Shown: positions 39,639-47,505, counted from the stretch's first letter. The stretch is DNA of 64,000 nucleotides from Paenibacillus kribbensis (GCF_002240415.1 NZ_CP020028.1:3745501-3809500), one strand, 5' to 3'. Notes: generated by a model from the sequence alone, not told the origin. Numbers and translations are program-made.

Positions 39639-39912
39639 TGTACAGATGCTCCTTTCCCTGCTGGTTTATCGGGTTAAACCTTTCCCCTGTCAGTTTGAAG
39701 CTGTCTTGTCCCGACTGAAGCTCTTCCATAAACACTTCCCAATCCGCTGCGTTGCAAGCCGCGATCATCAGGCGCTGAAGCTCGTTCAGATCCTGCAGCC
39801 GGCAGATTTGTTCTTGCACAGGCTGCGGCGCTCCGCCGAATCTCATCTCAAGCAAGGCAAGCAAATCATTCCGATCATCCCGGACAAACTGTTCCGTTTC
39901 CGCCTGATTCAT
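39631..39912 (-). CDS. Unknown 93-residue protein of the nar operon
   Basis: A small acidic helical protein (MNQAETEQFVRDDRNDLLAL at the start) with a QICRLQDLNELQRLMIAACN segment. Its stop overlaps the narG start by eight bases, and an AAGG precedes its ATG, so it is clearly part of the transcript and translationally coupled to narG. I do not recognise its family. Position and size suggest an accessory factor for NarG synthesis or maturation, but nothing in the sequence shows that directly. There is no cysteine cluster or membrane segment. Confidence 0.72.
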   Translation of the reverse strand: MNQAETEQFVRDDRNDLLALLEMRFGGAPQPVQEQICRLQDLNELQRLMIAACNAADWEVFMEELQSGQDSFKLTGERFNPINQQGKEHLYNG

Positions 39913-39964
39913 CTGGTTCGCCTTCTTTCGTAGCCGTTTTTTTAACTCATTTCGCCGACCTTTG

Positions 39965-40291
39965 TCAGAATTTCATCATTTTAAAATAATCGGCAATCAT
40001 CGATTTCTTAATCTTTTCCGTCGCCTGTTTAAAAAAGGTCAAGATCTCCTCGTCGCCGTCTTCCATCGATGCCCAGGAAAATTTCCTGCTGGTGACCTGC
40101 CCCAATTCCTCGCCAAATCGGAGGTAGACGGTGATGCCGTGATCATCGGTCCGGCCACCCGCCTTCACATCATAAGGATGAAGGTGGAGCATCTCGAGCT
40201 CTTGTACAAGTAGCCGATATAGCCTCGGCTCCACGGATTGAAGCGGTTTGTCGGGAAGCATCGCCGACAGTGTATGGGTCTCATTTTTCAT
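39965..40291 (-). CDS. Unknown 108-residue protein of the nar operon
   Basis: A small soluble protein, MKNETHTLSAMLPDKPLQSV at the start, with a mixed alpha/beta middle (EMLHLHPYDVKAGGRTDD) and a helical C-terminus (FFKQATEKIKKSMIADYFKM). It starts within the last codons of the hemerythrin gene (11-base overlap) with GGAGGG upstream, and the next gene begins 52 bases later, so it belongs to the nar transcript. I do not recognise its family. It has no cofactor motif. Its conserved place between a hemerythrin gene and narG is the only clue to a role. Confidence 0.72.
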   Translation of the reverse strand: MKNETHTLSAMLPDKPLQSVEPRLYRLLVQELEMLHLHPYDVKAGGRTDDHGITVYLRFGEELGQVTSRKFSWASMEDGDEEILTFFKQATEKIKKSMIADYFKMMKF

Positions 40292-40721
40292 GAAGCAGTC
40301 CCTCCACTTCTTTTTCCAGCATGTTCATTTCATCCCGGTTATGCAGTTCATCAACGACAATCAAGGCTTGAAAACGGGCAAGAAGCTCGCATCCCACCTT
40401 GCCTTGCGCCAGCAGTTCCTTAATCTCACCGACAATTTCCCGCATTAATTGATGATCGCGAGTCAGGGAAATAATGACGTTCTTCAACTCCGGCTTGATG
40501 TCGACAGCCTCCACATATAATCCTTCCTCTTCGCTGGCTGCGTGCTGAAGCGTACGCCCCTCCCAATGCTCCACCGTGATGTAAGCGATTTCCTCCGCCT
40601 TGTCCAGTTCGCCTTTTTTTATACTTCTGTCCAACAGCTCTGTAAGTTCTCTTGCTTCGCCCAAGGCCGCCTCATGAATCATCGAATGGCTGTCCACATG
40701 TCTTAGTGCGGGTCCTGACAT
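40281..40721 (-). CDS. Hemerythrin-domain protein of the nar operon
   Basis: A 146-residue four-helix protein with the hemerythrin (HHE) pattern of di-iron ligands: HSMIHEAALGEARELTELLD, EHWEGRTLQHAASEEEGLYV, RDHQLMREIVGE and DELHNRDEMNMLEKEV. Such proteins bind oxygen, nitric oxide or iron and repair iron-sulfur damage. Beside a nitrate reductase, which leads to nitrite and nitric oxide, a role in sensing or buffering NO or oxygen is likely but not shown. Its ATG overlaps the stop of the transporter gene by one base (TAATG), and GGGGGAG lies two bases upstream. Confidence 0.85.
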   Translation of the reverse strand: MSGPALRHVDSHSMIHEAALGEARELTELLDRSIKKGELDKAEEIAYITVEHWEGRTLQHAASEEEGLYVEAVDIKPELKNVIISLTRDHQLMREIVGEIKELLAQGKVGCELLARFQALIVVDELHNRDEMNMLEKEVEGLLHEK

Positions 40722-42292
40722 TACTCCCCCGCCTCCTTTCTTGTTGCTTTTTTTGAGAATTGATTCTCCGCCAGCCTGTCGCCTTCACCTTCCCCGATTA
40801 CGGAGTCAGCCTGCGAAAGGTCGCTGAATATAGCCACATAATGGGTGGCATTCTGCTCGTTCGTGATCGCCGTTACGGAGAGCCACTCCCGAAAAACCTC
40901 CCCGTTTGCCTTGCGGTTGACGATCTTTCCCTGCCATTTTCCGGTAGTCAGCAAAGTGTCCCAAAAGGCATTATAGAAAGAGCGATCATGGAAGCCGGAG
41001 CTGAGTATATTGGGAGTTTTGCCGATCACCGCTTCTTTCGGATATCCGGTGACCTCGGTGAAGGCGGCGTTTACGGTATGGATCACGCCCTCGGCATCAG
41101 TGACCATCACAGCATCGGCTGTGGACTTGATAATATCCGACGCAAACTCCAGCTTGTTGCTAAAAAACACCCACAGAACAAGTATCAGGCTGGCCAGCGA
41201 GGCCTCGGACAAGGCCATAAAGCCGATTGCATAGTGGCCTGTCCACCCAAACAGCAGGGTAAGCAGCAGTGGAGGAAAAAAGCCGCCCAGACCGCCCGCA
41301 GCAGAGACGATCCCGCTGGCAATGCCCCCCTGCTTGGAAAAGTAAAGCGGGACCAGCTTGAACACCGCGCCATTCCCGATACCGGCACACACGGCTACCA
41401 TCAAACAGCCCAACGTAAAAAGAGGCATGGTCAATCCGAAAGAGAGCAAAACTCCTGACAAGGTTAGCCCGGAAAACACAAACATAAGAACGACAAAGGG
41501 ATTAGACTTGTCCGACAGTATCCCGCCTACCGGACGGAGAAAGGTCGCCAAGGCGATAAAACCCGCCGTCCTGAGTCCGGCATCCACCTTGCTTAATTCA
41601 AAATAGCTGACCAGAAAACCGGGGAGATAGATCGTAAAAGCTACGAAGGAGCCGAAGGTGATGAAGTAAAATATGCTGAAAAACCACAGCTTTTCGTTGC
41701 GATAAACCTGCTTGAGCTGATCCTTCCATGACCTTCGTACGCGTTCTTCGCGCTTATCGCCCAAAAACAGATTCAGCAGAGCGAAAAGGACCAGCAGAAT
41801 CAAAAAAAGCTGAAGGGCTCTTGACCAGCCGATCGCATCAGCCACCCACGGTGCGCCGAAGGTAGAGATGGCCGTACCCAGGTTCCCGATCCCGTATATC
41901 CCGTTGATGGTGCCCTGCTTTTCTTTGGGATAATATTTGGGTAGTGAGGTCACACCGACCGAGAACGTAGCTCCGCCTATCCCAAGAAAGAAGCCCCCGA
42001 CCGCCAAATCCAGAAAAGTATTGGCCTGGCTCAAGTAGTAGACGGGAGCAAGCAGAATAAAGAAGCTGACCGTATTCATCAGCCTTGCCCCGAAGCGGTT
42101 GGTCAGAATCCCCGCCGGAATTCGCAGCAAAGAGCCCAGGATTACCGGGATCGCGGTAGACCATGCTCTTTGTCCAGCCGTCAGCGGAATATCCTGACTT
42201 ATGTAAGAAATCAGGGAAGAGATCAAGACCCAGGCCATAAAGGAGACAACCAGGCTTAAGGTTTGCAATGGCAGCTGAATTTTTTTAACCAT
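40721..42292 (-). CDS. narK: NarK-type nitrate/nitrite transporter fused to a C-terminal PAS domain
   Basis: Of the 523 residues, about 1-390 are an MFS permease of the nitrate/nitrite porter family with 12 membrane segments. The nitrate signature region is GGATFSVGVTSLPKYYPKEKQGTING (as a block near 120-145), with GNGAVFKLVPLYF and GLGGFFPPLL later. Residues about 395-505 are a PAS domain (IIKSTADAVMVTDAEGVIHT, NAAFTEVTGYPKEAVIGK, WQGKIVNRKANGEVFREWLS). Plain NarK proteins end after the permease, so this fusion is unusual. It is first in the nar operon. I start at the ATG at 42292 with AGGGGAG six bases upstream. Confidence 0.92.
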   Translation of the reverse strand: MVKKIQLPLQTLSLVVSFMAWVLISSLISYISQDIPLTAGQRAWSTAIPVILGSLLRIPAGILTNRFGARLMNTVSFFILLAPVYYLSQANTFLDLAVGGFFLGIGGATFSVGVTSLPKYYPKEKQGTINGIYGIGNLGTAISTFGAPWVADAIGWSRALQLFLILLVLFALLNLFLGDKREERVRRSWKDQLKQVYRNEKLWFFSIFYFITFGSFVAFTIYLPGFLVSYFELSKVDAGLRTAGFIALATFLRPVGGILSDKSNPFVVLMFVFSGLTLSGVLLSFGLTMPLFTLGCLMVAVCAGIGNGAVFKLVPLYFSKQGGIASGIVSAAGGLGGFFPPLLLTLLFGWTGHYAIGFMALSEASLASLILVLWVFFSNKLEFASDIIKSTADAVMVTDAEGVIHTVNAAFTEVTGYPKEAVIGKTPNILSSGFHDRSFYNAFWDTLLTTGKWQGKIVNRKANGEVFREWLSVTAITNEQNATHYVAIFSDLSQADSVIGEGEGDRLAENQFSKKATRKEAGE

Positions 42293-42326
42293 GTATAGCT
42301 CCCCTTTGGAGATTATTCTCATCACA

Positions 42327-42356
42327 AACATAGGATATAGTACCCATTTTTGACAA
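42327..42356 (-). promoter_or_regulatory. Possible promoter of the nar operon
   Basis: TTGTCA and TATGTT are separated by 18 bases on the minus strand, 34 bases before the narK start. The match is moderate. Confidence 0.35.
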
Positions 42357-42443
42357 ACTACTCACCTTTCAAACATTCGATATGGGGAGATGCCAATCAT
42401 GTCACCCGGAGACGATATAAATCAGGTCAACTTTTTGGGGGAC

Positions 42444-42484
42444 AAAAAAGGACTATTATGGCAGCTTCTAACCATAATAGTCCC
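42444..42484. terminator. Terminator after lpd
   Basis: GGACTATTATGG and CCATAATAGTCC form a perfect 12-bp stem with T runs on both sides (six T on the minus strand), 75 bases past the lpd stop. Confidence 0.9.
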
Positions 42485-42513
42485 GTTTTATAGCAATTGA
42501 TTTAAACTATAGT

Positions 42514-42528
42514 TGATAATTATTCTCA
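42514..42528. promoter_or_regulatory. Fur-box-like sequence
   Basis: TGATAATTATTCTCA differs from the 15-base Fur box TGATAATNATTATCA at one position. It lies 31 bases past the lpd stop, before the terminator, with no iron gene next to it. Confidence 0.4.
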
Positions 42529-42558
42529 CAGGCAATGAAGTGATTTCGTACGGAACCT

Positions 42559-43944
42559 CTACTTTGTACCATCCATTTTTCGGACCGCGTTCTCCGCAGC
42601 CTCCATGATTACTTCTCCCAGTGTGGGATGGGGATGAATGGTTAGAGCCAAGTCCTCCACGGTTGCTCCCATCTCGATAGCCAGAGCAAGCTCTGAAATG
42701 AGCGTTGATGCTTCGACTCCAACGATTTGCGCACCCAACACGGTTCCTGAGCCCTGGGCTGCTACAATTTTGATAAATCCTTCTGCTGCCCTCAATGCCA
42801 ATGCTCTGCCGTTAATTGTAAAAGAAGCTTTACCAATGACAATCGGCAGGGCCTTTTCCTTTGCTTCCGTTTCACTTAGGCCGACACTAGCCAGCTCTGG
42901 TTCAGAAAAGACAACGAGCGGCAGGGCTTTATAATCCACTTTAGCAGCTTGACCTGCAATCACTTCTGCCGCAATCTTCGCTTCATAGGAAGCCTTATGG
43001 GCAAGCGATGGACCCGCCGTAATATCTCCAATGGCAAAAATATGCGGAATAGCCGTTCTACACTGTTCGTCTGTCTCGATTAGCCCCCTGCTCGTCACTG
43101 GCAAGCCAATGTGCTCCAGTCCTAACCTGCCATCTGTATTGGGTCTTCTGCCTACAGTAACTAATACAAACTCTGCAGTAACATGATGCTGCTCCTGATC
43201 TTTTGAATAATGCAGCGTAATAGTATCCTCATTCTGCACGACTTTTTCGGCTGTCGCCCCGGTTACGATATTTACACCATCTGTTTTCAACTGCTTGACA
43301 ACAGGGGCCACAAGGTCCGTCTCAAATCCCGGCAGCACCCGCTCCCCTCCCTCCAAAATCGTTATTTTTGTTCCAAATTTAGCATACATCTGTCCAAGTT
43401 CAATGCCAATATATCCACCACCTATCACGATCAGACTGGACGGAACCCCGGGGAGTGAAAGCGCTTCTGTAGAGGACAAAATACGCCCGCCGAAGGGAAA
43501 TGCTTTTAGCTCGATTGGACGGGAACCGGTTGCTAATATGGCATACTTAAAGGAAATGGTTTGTTCCGCTCCATTTTGCTTGATGATAGCTGTATGTTCG
43601 TCAACCAAGCTTGCCTCCCCTTCCAGAACACTCACACCTGCCGTTTTCATTAAATAGCCGACTCCGCCTGCCTGCTTATTCACAATCCCCTGTTTCAAAG
43701 CCTGAGCATTCACGAAGGACGCTGCTGCATCTGCCTGATTTAACTGCCTGAGTACCTCATAGCGATGTGCTTCGGCAATCAAAGCTTTGGATGGAATGCA
43801 GCCAACATTCGTGCAGACTCCACCTAGCTGACTGCGTTCAACAATCGCTGTTTTCATTCCAAGCTGCGAAGAACGCAATGCCGCCACATAACCTCCAGGA
43901 CCCGATCCAATGACCAGTGTATCTACAGATTCAAGCTTGCTCAT
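42559..43944 (-). CDS. lpdA: Dihydrolipoyl dehydrogenase
   Basis: A 461-residue flavoprotein (E3) that reoxidises dihydrolipoamide with NAD+. The N-terminal FAD loop is GSGPGGYVAALR, the redox-active disulfide is GGVCTNVGCIPSKAL, the NAD-binding loop is VIGGGYIGIELG, the second FAD motif is IFAIGDITAGPSLAHKA, and the catalytic His-Glu pair is in HPHPTLGE. No other dehydrogenase-complex genes are nearby, so it is an orphan or serves a complex elsewhere. AGGAGG precedes the ATG by nine bases. It is divergent from a TetR gene, with a large palindrome over its own promoter, so that regulator probably represses it. Confidence 0.94.
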   Translation of the reverse strand: MSKLESVDTLVIGSGPGGYVAALRSSQLGMKTAIVERSQLGGVCTNVGCIPSKALIAEAHRYEVLRQLNQADAAASFVNAQALKQGIVNKQAGGVGYLMKTAGVSVLEGEASLVDEHTAIIKQNGAEQTISFKYAILATGSRPIELKAFPFGGRILSSTEALSLPGVPSSLIVIGGGYIGIELGQMYAKFGTKITILEGGERVLPGFETDLVAPVVKQLKTDGVNIVTGATAEKVVQNEDTITLHYSKDQEQHHVTAEFVLVTVGRRPNTDGRLGLEHIGLPVTSRGLIETDEQCRTAIPHIFAIGDITAGPSLAHKASYEAKIAAEVIAGQAAKVDYKALPLVVFSEPELASVGLSETEAKEKALPIVIGKASFTINGRALALRAAEGFIKIVAAQGSGTVLGAQIVGVEASTLISELALAIEMGATVEDLALTIHPHPTLGEVIMEAAENAVRKMDGTK

Positions 43945-43976
43945 AACCTAATACCTCCTGTTAAAATAGCCTGATT

Positions 43977-44018
43977 TAAAATATGATGATTATAATATAT
44001 TATAGTCATCATATTTTA
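43977..44018. promoter_or_regulatory. 42-bp palindromic operator between lpd and tetR
   Basis: The arms TAAAATATGATGA and TCATCATATTTTA (13 bp, perfect) enclose TATAATATATTATA, itself a palindrome. Only one base pair in 42 breaks the symmetry. It covers the -10 box of the lpd promoter, so the adjacent TetR-type protein is the likely ligand. Confidence 0.75.
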
Positions 44019-44028
44019 AATGCGTCAA
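43999..44028 (-). promoter_or_regulatory. Promoter of lpd
   Basis: TTGACG and TATAAT are separated by 18 bases on the minus strand; the -10 box is inside the 42-bp palindrome. Confidence 0.65.
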
Positions 44029-44073
44029 TAGTCGTGACCAGCCATGCTGAAGTTGTCGTTGCAGGAAGACAAA

Positions 44074-44102
44074 TTGACACGTTTTATTATGATGATTATA
44101 AT
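44074..44102 (+). promoter_or_regulatory. Consensus promoter of the TetR gene
   Basis: TTGACA and TATAAT, both perfect, are separated by 17 bases, 40 bases before the start codon. The second operator copy overlaps the -10 box. Confidence 0.88.
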
Positions 44103-44104
44103 AT
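44089..44104. promoter_or_regulatory. Second operator copy at the TetR promoter
   Basis: ATGATGATTATAATAT is identical to 43983-43998 in the large palindrome, so one regulator probably binds both places and represses both genes. Confidence 0.6.
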
Positions 44105-44141
44105 TTTGATGTTAGCATTATAAATCCATGGAGTGATTACA

Positions 44142-44708
44142 ATGCCTTATCCAAAAGGCCATAAGATAAAAGTGCGGAGTAAGATCGTTGAAAGTGCTGC
44201 CCAGGCTTTTCGCGCCAACGGTATTCACGATGTAAGTGTGCCCTTTATTATGAAAGGGGCCGGACTAACTCACGGCGGGTTTTATTCACACTTTGACAAC
44301 AAGGAACAGCTAGTCGCCGAAGCCTGTCGCTATGCCGTCAGTGATACCCTCGCACTGCTTCAGGAGGCCGTTGACCAAGAAAAGCAAGCTCCCAAAATCA
44401 ATCTTGTCATAGACTACTATTTAAGCACCCATCACCGTGATCGAACAGAAATTGGCTGTATTATTCCTGCCCTTTCCGTAGAAATAGCCCGTTCTTCCGA
44501 AGAAATCCGGCAGATATTCACGCAGGAGCTGGAACGAATGATTACGTTTATCTCCAATTTGGCGGGAATAGATTTGTCAAAGGGTCGCGCATTGTTCAGC
44601 AGTATGGTCGGTTCTCTTGTGCTTGCACGTTCTGTCAATGATCCTGAACTGAGCGACAGCCTTCTCTCGGCAGGCAAACAACACGCCAAAGCGCTGGTTA
44701 ATGCCTGA
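44142..44708 (+). CDS. TetR-family transcriptional regulator
   Basis: A 188-residue regulator. The N-terminal helix-turn-helix reads KIVESAAQAFRANGIHDVSV, and the recognition part GAGLTHGGFYSHFDNKEQLV is of the kind seen in AcrR/YcdC-like members. The ligand domain (about 75-188) is helical. I start at the ATG at 44142, with GGAGTG seven bases upstream, rather than an ATG three codons earlier. It is divergent from lpd, and identical 16-bp words occur in both promoters, so it likely represses itself and lpd. The inducer is unknown. A strong terminator follows. Confidence 0.88.
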   Translation: MPYPKGHKIKVRSKIVESAAQAFRANGIHDVSVPFIMKGAGLTHGGFYSHFDNKEQLVAEACRYAVSDTLALLQEAVDQEKQAPKINLVIDYYLSTHHRDRTEIGCIIPALSVEIARSSEEIRQIFTQELERMITFISNLAGIDLSKGRALFSSMVGSLVLARSVNDPELSDSLLSAGKQHAKALVNA

Positions 44709-44722
44709 ACAAATGCCTTTTC

Positions 44723-44772
44723 AAAAAAAGCCGCTAAACACCAATCACTCCTTGGTATTTAACGGCTTTTTC
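44723..44772. terminator. Bidirectional terminator between tetR and the radical SAM gene
   Basis: AAAAAGCCGCTAAACACCAA pairs with TTGGTATTTAACGGCTTTTT, with small mismatches and T runs on both sides. Confidence 0.88.
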
Positions 44773-44843
44773 CTATGGGTCTAAGCTCAAAACGGGGATA
44801 GCGATTTGTCAGAGATTCGAAATCTGCACTCGCCAAATGTCCA

Positions 44844-45722
44844 TTAGGTTCCAAAACGTTTACGGTATCCACACTTCCGGCACAGCTCTTCCACCGCTTC
44901 TCTCCTGGAAAACCCGTAATACAAACGGTTTGCACGCTCCCCTTCCACAATATCGGTAAAAGATTGCTCGTGCACATTACCCAAATTAATAACGCCTTCG
45001 CCATCAAGACAGCATGGGACAACCGTTCCATCCACTAATACCGCCGCCTGGCTGCGAAGCGCATGGCAAAAGCCTTTGCCATCATCCTCCGGGGCACTCA
45101 GGCTGGGCCATTCAAATTCGTGATCCTGATTCAAATAAATATTGGGGGCAATTTTAATCCCGCTCCCAGGTACCACCTTTTCCTCAATCCGGTAATCCAG
45201 CCCAAACTCCTGCTCCAACTGCTCAAGTGTCGCCCGGTTGCGCTGACGCTCCACATTGGTCAAATTATCCGGCGTCAGGTTCCAGAGACGGAACGAAATA
45301 ATGACATTATGCTTCACAGCTTCTCTGACAAACGTGAAAATATGGCCCAGATATCCTTCCCGATCCACGGAGCCTTCATGCCCGTCAAAGCTGTGAAGAG
45401 AAAAGTTCATCTGCCGCAGCGCCGGTTGCCCAATCAGCTTATGTCCGGTCTTGGGCAACAACGTACCATTGGTCGTAATATTGACCTTTAAGCCCTTCTC
45501 ATGAGCGCTTTCCAACAAAAGATCAATTTTCGGATGAAGCAGCGGCTCTCCTTTTACATGCAGATAAATGTAATCTGTATGCGGCTTGACCTGATCAAGC
45601 ACATTCCGAAAGACTTCCGGATCAATAAATTTTTTGACACGCTGTGTCTGAGGGCAAAAGCTGCATGCGAGATTGCAGATGCTTGTGATCTCAATGTATA
45701 CCTTTTTAAAATTTTTCAACAT
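44844..45722 (-). CDS. Radical SAM/SPASM-domain protein
   Basis: A 292-residue radical SAM enzyme. The 4Fe-4S site that cleaves SAM is CNLACSFC, with cysteines at 16, 20 and 23. The C-terminal SPASM-like region has further cysteines in GKGFCHALRS, VVPCCLDGEGVINLGNV and ELCRKCGYRKRF. The family includes peptide-maturing and anaerobic sulfatase-maturing enzymes; no precursor peptide gene is visible nearby, so the substrate is unknown. GGGG lies five bases before the ATG. It is convergent with the TetR gene and divergent from the MerR gene, and is monocistronic. Confidence 0.88.
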   Translation of the reverse strand: MLKNFKKVYIEITSICNLACSFCPQTQRVKKFIDPEVFRNVLDQVKPHTDYIYLHVKGEPLLHPKIDLLLESAHEKGLKVNITTNGTLLPKTGHKLIGQPALRQMNFSLHSFDGHEGSVDREGYLGHIFTFVREAVKHNVIISFRLWNLTPDNLTNVERQRNRATLEQLEQEFGLDYRIEEKVVPGSGIKIAPNIYLNQDHEFEWPSLSAPEDDGKGFCHALRSQAAVLVDGTVVPCCLDGEGVINLGNVHEQSFTDIVEGERANRLYYGFSRREAVEELCRKCGYRKRFGT

Positions 45723-45857
45723 GATTTCCCCATTCTAGCCTTCATCCTGAACATCTTGTTATGCTCATTCATCCAAGTCCTATGATTATAACGGGTTATC
45801 ACGAACAGGTAAATCATTTGCTCGTTCAACAGTAACTTTGCTGTTCTCAAATTGCTG

Positions 45858-45888
45858 TTGACCTTAGGTCTGACCTAAGGTTTATAGT
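45858..45888 (+). promoter_or_regulatory. MerR-type promoter and operator
   Basis: TTGACC and TATAGT are separated by 19 bases, the stretched spacing of MerR-activated promoters. The spacer carries the dyad ACCTTAGGT-CTG-ACCTAAGGT with perfect 9-bp arms. The broken MerR gene begins 36 bases downstream, so this is its autoregulated promoter. Confidence 0.85.
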
Positions 45889-45923
45889 GGAGTTATTCAA
45901 CTACACAGTAAGGAGTCCTGTCA

Positions 45924-46687
45924 TTGAAAGAACACATTACGATTAGCCAGCTTTCACAGCTTATGAATGTATCAGTACACCAGCTGCGATATTTTGAAGA
46001 AAAGGGTATTCTGTATCCGTCATACACAGAAAAAAATCAATATCGAATGTACGGACTTCATGAAATTTATCAGCTATCCCATATTTTATTGCTGCGTAAA
46101 TTAAATATCCCTGTCGGACAGATTGAAGAATGCCTGACTTCGTACGCTGCCGATGATTACACCAGCTTTTAGAGAATTCGTTGCAGAGGGTACAGGATGA
46201 AATAGCTAGCTTGAAGCTGCTCGAACAATTTATTCACAAAGTGCTAAAAGAACATCATAACCTCACCCAGCAGGACAATGAATATCAGATCGGTCTGTTA
46301 GGCACTCGACATTTAAAGCTGTGGTTTGCATTTGAAAATGATCAAGAGCTCACTGCCAGGGATCTATTCGAACAACGACTCGCCCCGCCTCAATTATTTG
46401 AAAATGATCTGCATTATCTATCTGATTCTGGACAGGTGAAGCTATGTTATGAAACGACAGTAATGACGGATACGGCTGACTATATTCTGGAAGAAGGCAG
46501 CTATCTTTATAAGCATTTTTCCGTTACTGAAGACGACGTGATTGAGCATGAAATCCAACAACTGGAGCGTTATGCGGCTGAGCAACAATATGAATGCCTA
46601 AGCAAAATCATTTTAGTAGAAAAATCCTACCTTTCCATGTTTGACAACAACAAGCTGCAATATGAGATTCAAGTCAAAGTAAAATAA
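45924..46687 (+). pseudogene. MerR-family regulator with a frameshift
   Basis: The first part, from TTG at 45924 with AAGGAG eight bases upstream, is a MerR helix-turn-helix (ITISQLSQLMNVSVHQLRYF, EEKGILYPSYTEKNQYRMYG). The frame stops at 46172. The second part, open to 46687 in another frame, continues naturally (LQRVQDEIASLKLLEQFIHK) into a C-terminal effector domain resembling GyrI-like domains. Inserting one T in the run at about 46160-46165 restores a single protein of about 254 residues. Either the gene is broken or the base call is wrong. A GNAT gene follows in the same direction. Confidence 0.8.
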
Positions 46688-46714
46688 ACTTCTTGGAGTC
46701 CGGGAGGCCGTTAC

Positions 46715-47370
46715 ATGAATCCAGAATCAATTGACATTGTTCCTTATCAAAAGCAAGATTATGAAGCTGTATGTAAGCTCTTAGTGGAATCATTTAAAGC
46801 AAAATTTCAAGCTCTTGTTGCACTGGAGGATCAGGATATACAGCAGTTACTCATGAAGGTCTGGCTTCAAGCCCCTAATCCTTCAACGATGAAGCAATTT
46901 GTAGTTAAAGAGAATGCGGAAGTGGTCGGTGTCCTCTGCCTCAAATGGAAAGCACATTCCTCTTCGCTCCCTGCAACCAAAAAATCCATTTCCTGGACTC
47001 CGCTCATAAAACAGTTTGGCTGCTTCAATGTATTTAAATTTTTGACGGGTATGCATGCGCTGATTATAAACCTGCCGCAGATGAGTGTTACATTGATCAT
47101 TTGGCGATTCGCTCAAGTCATCGCAATCAAGGAATAGGACGACGTTTTCTAGCTTTTGCACAACAATTTACGGTTGATTCCGGCTTTCATGTGTTAACGC
47201 TTCATGTAGCGAACAAGAACCAAGAGGCTATCCATCTGTATCACAAACTAGCGTTTGAAATAGAACAATCCAAATACAATTATTTGCAGCATTTTTGGTT
47301 TAAGGAGCTGGTATGGCACCTGATGAGTTGGAAGGGAACGAAGTTGCATTCGAGAAGAGAGCATCATTGA
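46715..47370 (+). pseudogene. GNAT acetyltransferase with a frameshift
   Basis: GGGAGG lies seven bases before the ATG at 46715. The first frame carries the N-terminal half (IDIVPYQKQDYEAVCKLLVE) and loses sense after FKFLTGMHAL. Another frame then gives ADYKPAADECYIDHLAIRSS and the acetyl-CoA loop HRNQGIGRRFLAFAQ, with EAIHLYHKLAF later. One missing base near 47055-47060 (GCTGATTAT for GCTGGATTAT) explains it. Intact, it would be about 218 residues. It follows the broken MerR gene by 27 bases, so both are probably one operon. Confidence 0.78.
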
Positions 47371-47450
47371 AAAAGACATTAATACCTCGCTCTAATTTTT
47401 AAAATATTACTGAACTCTCCCAATACTTATTTGCTTAATTTACAGAATAC

Positions 47451-47505
47451 AAAAAACTGCAATCTCCTGATAGTTATAAAGTATCCTATCTCGGAAATCG
47501 CAGTT
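47451..47505 (-). terminator. Terminator after the iron-uptake permeases
   Basis: An imperfect long stem (AACTGCGATTTCCGAGATAG against CTATCAGGAGATTGCAGTT) is followed by six T residues on the minus strand, 36 bases past the permease stop. Confidence 0.75.

Noticed and set aside
42293..42360. Possible FNR box before narK (GTGA...TCA pieces near 42350)
   Set aside because: The half sites are not TGTGA-N6-TCACA; spacing is eight instead of six and the second half does not match. Oxygen control of nar is likely but no site could be supported.
42399..42500. 33-codon plus-strand frame with GGGGAG before its ATG, between narK and lpd
   Set aside because: Its second half is encoded by the terminator hairpin of lpd, and its C-terminus is just the reverse-complement arm of that stem. 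Chance ribosome-site match; no conservation evidence is available.
46150..46190. Programmed -1/+1 frameshift in the MerR gene
   Set aside because: There is only a short T run and no slippery heptamer with a downstream pseudoknot. The neighbouring gene is frameshifted too, which favours decay or base-call error.
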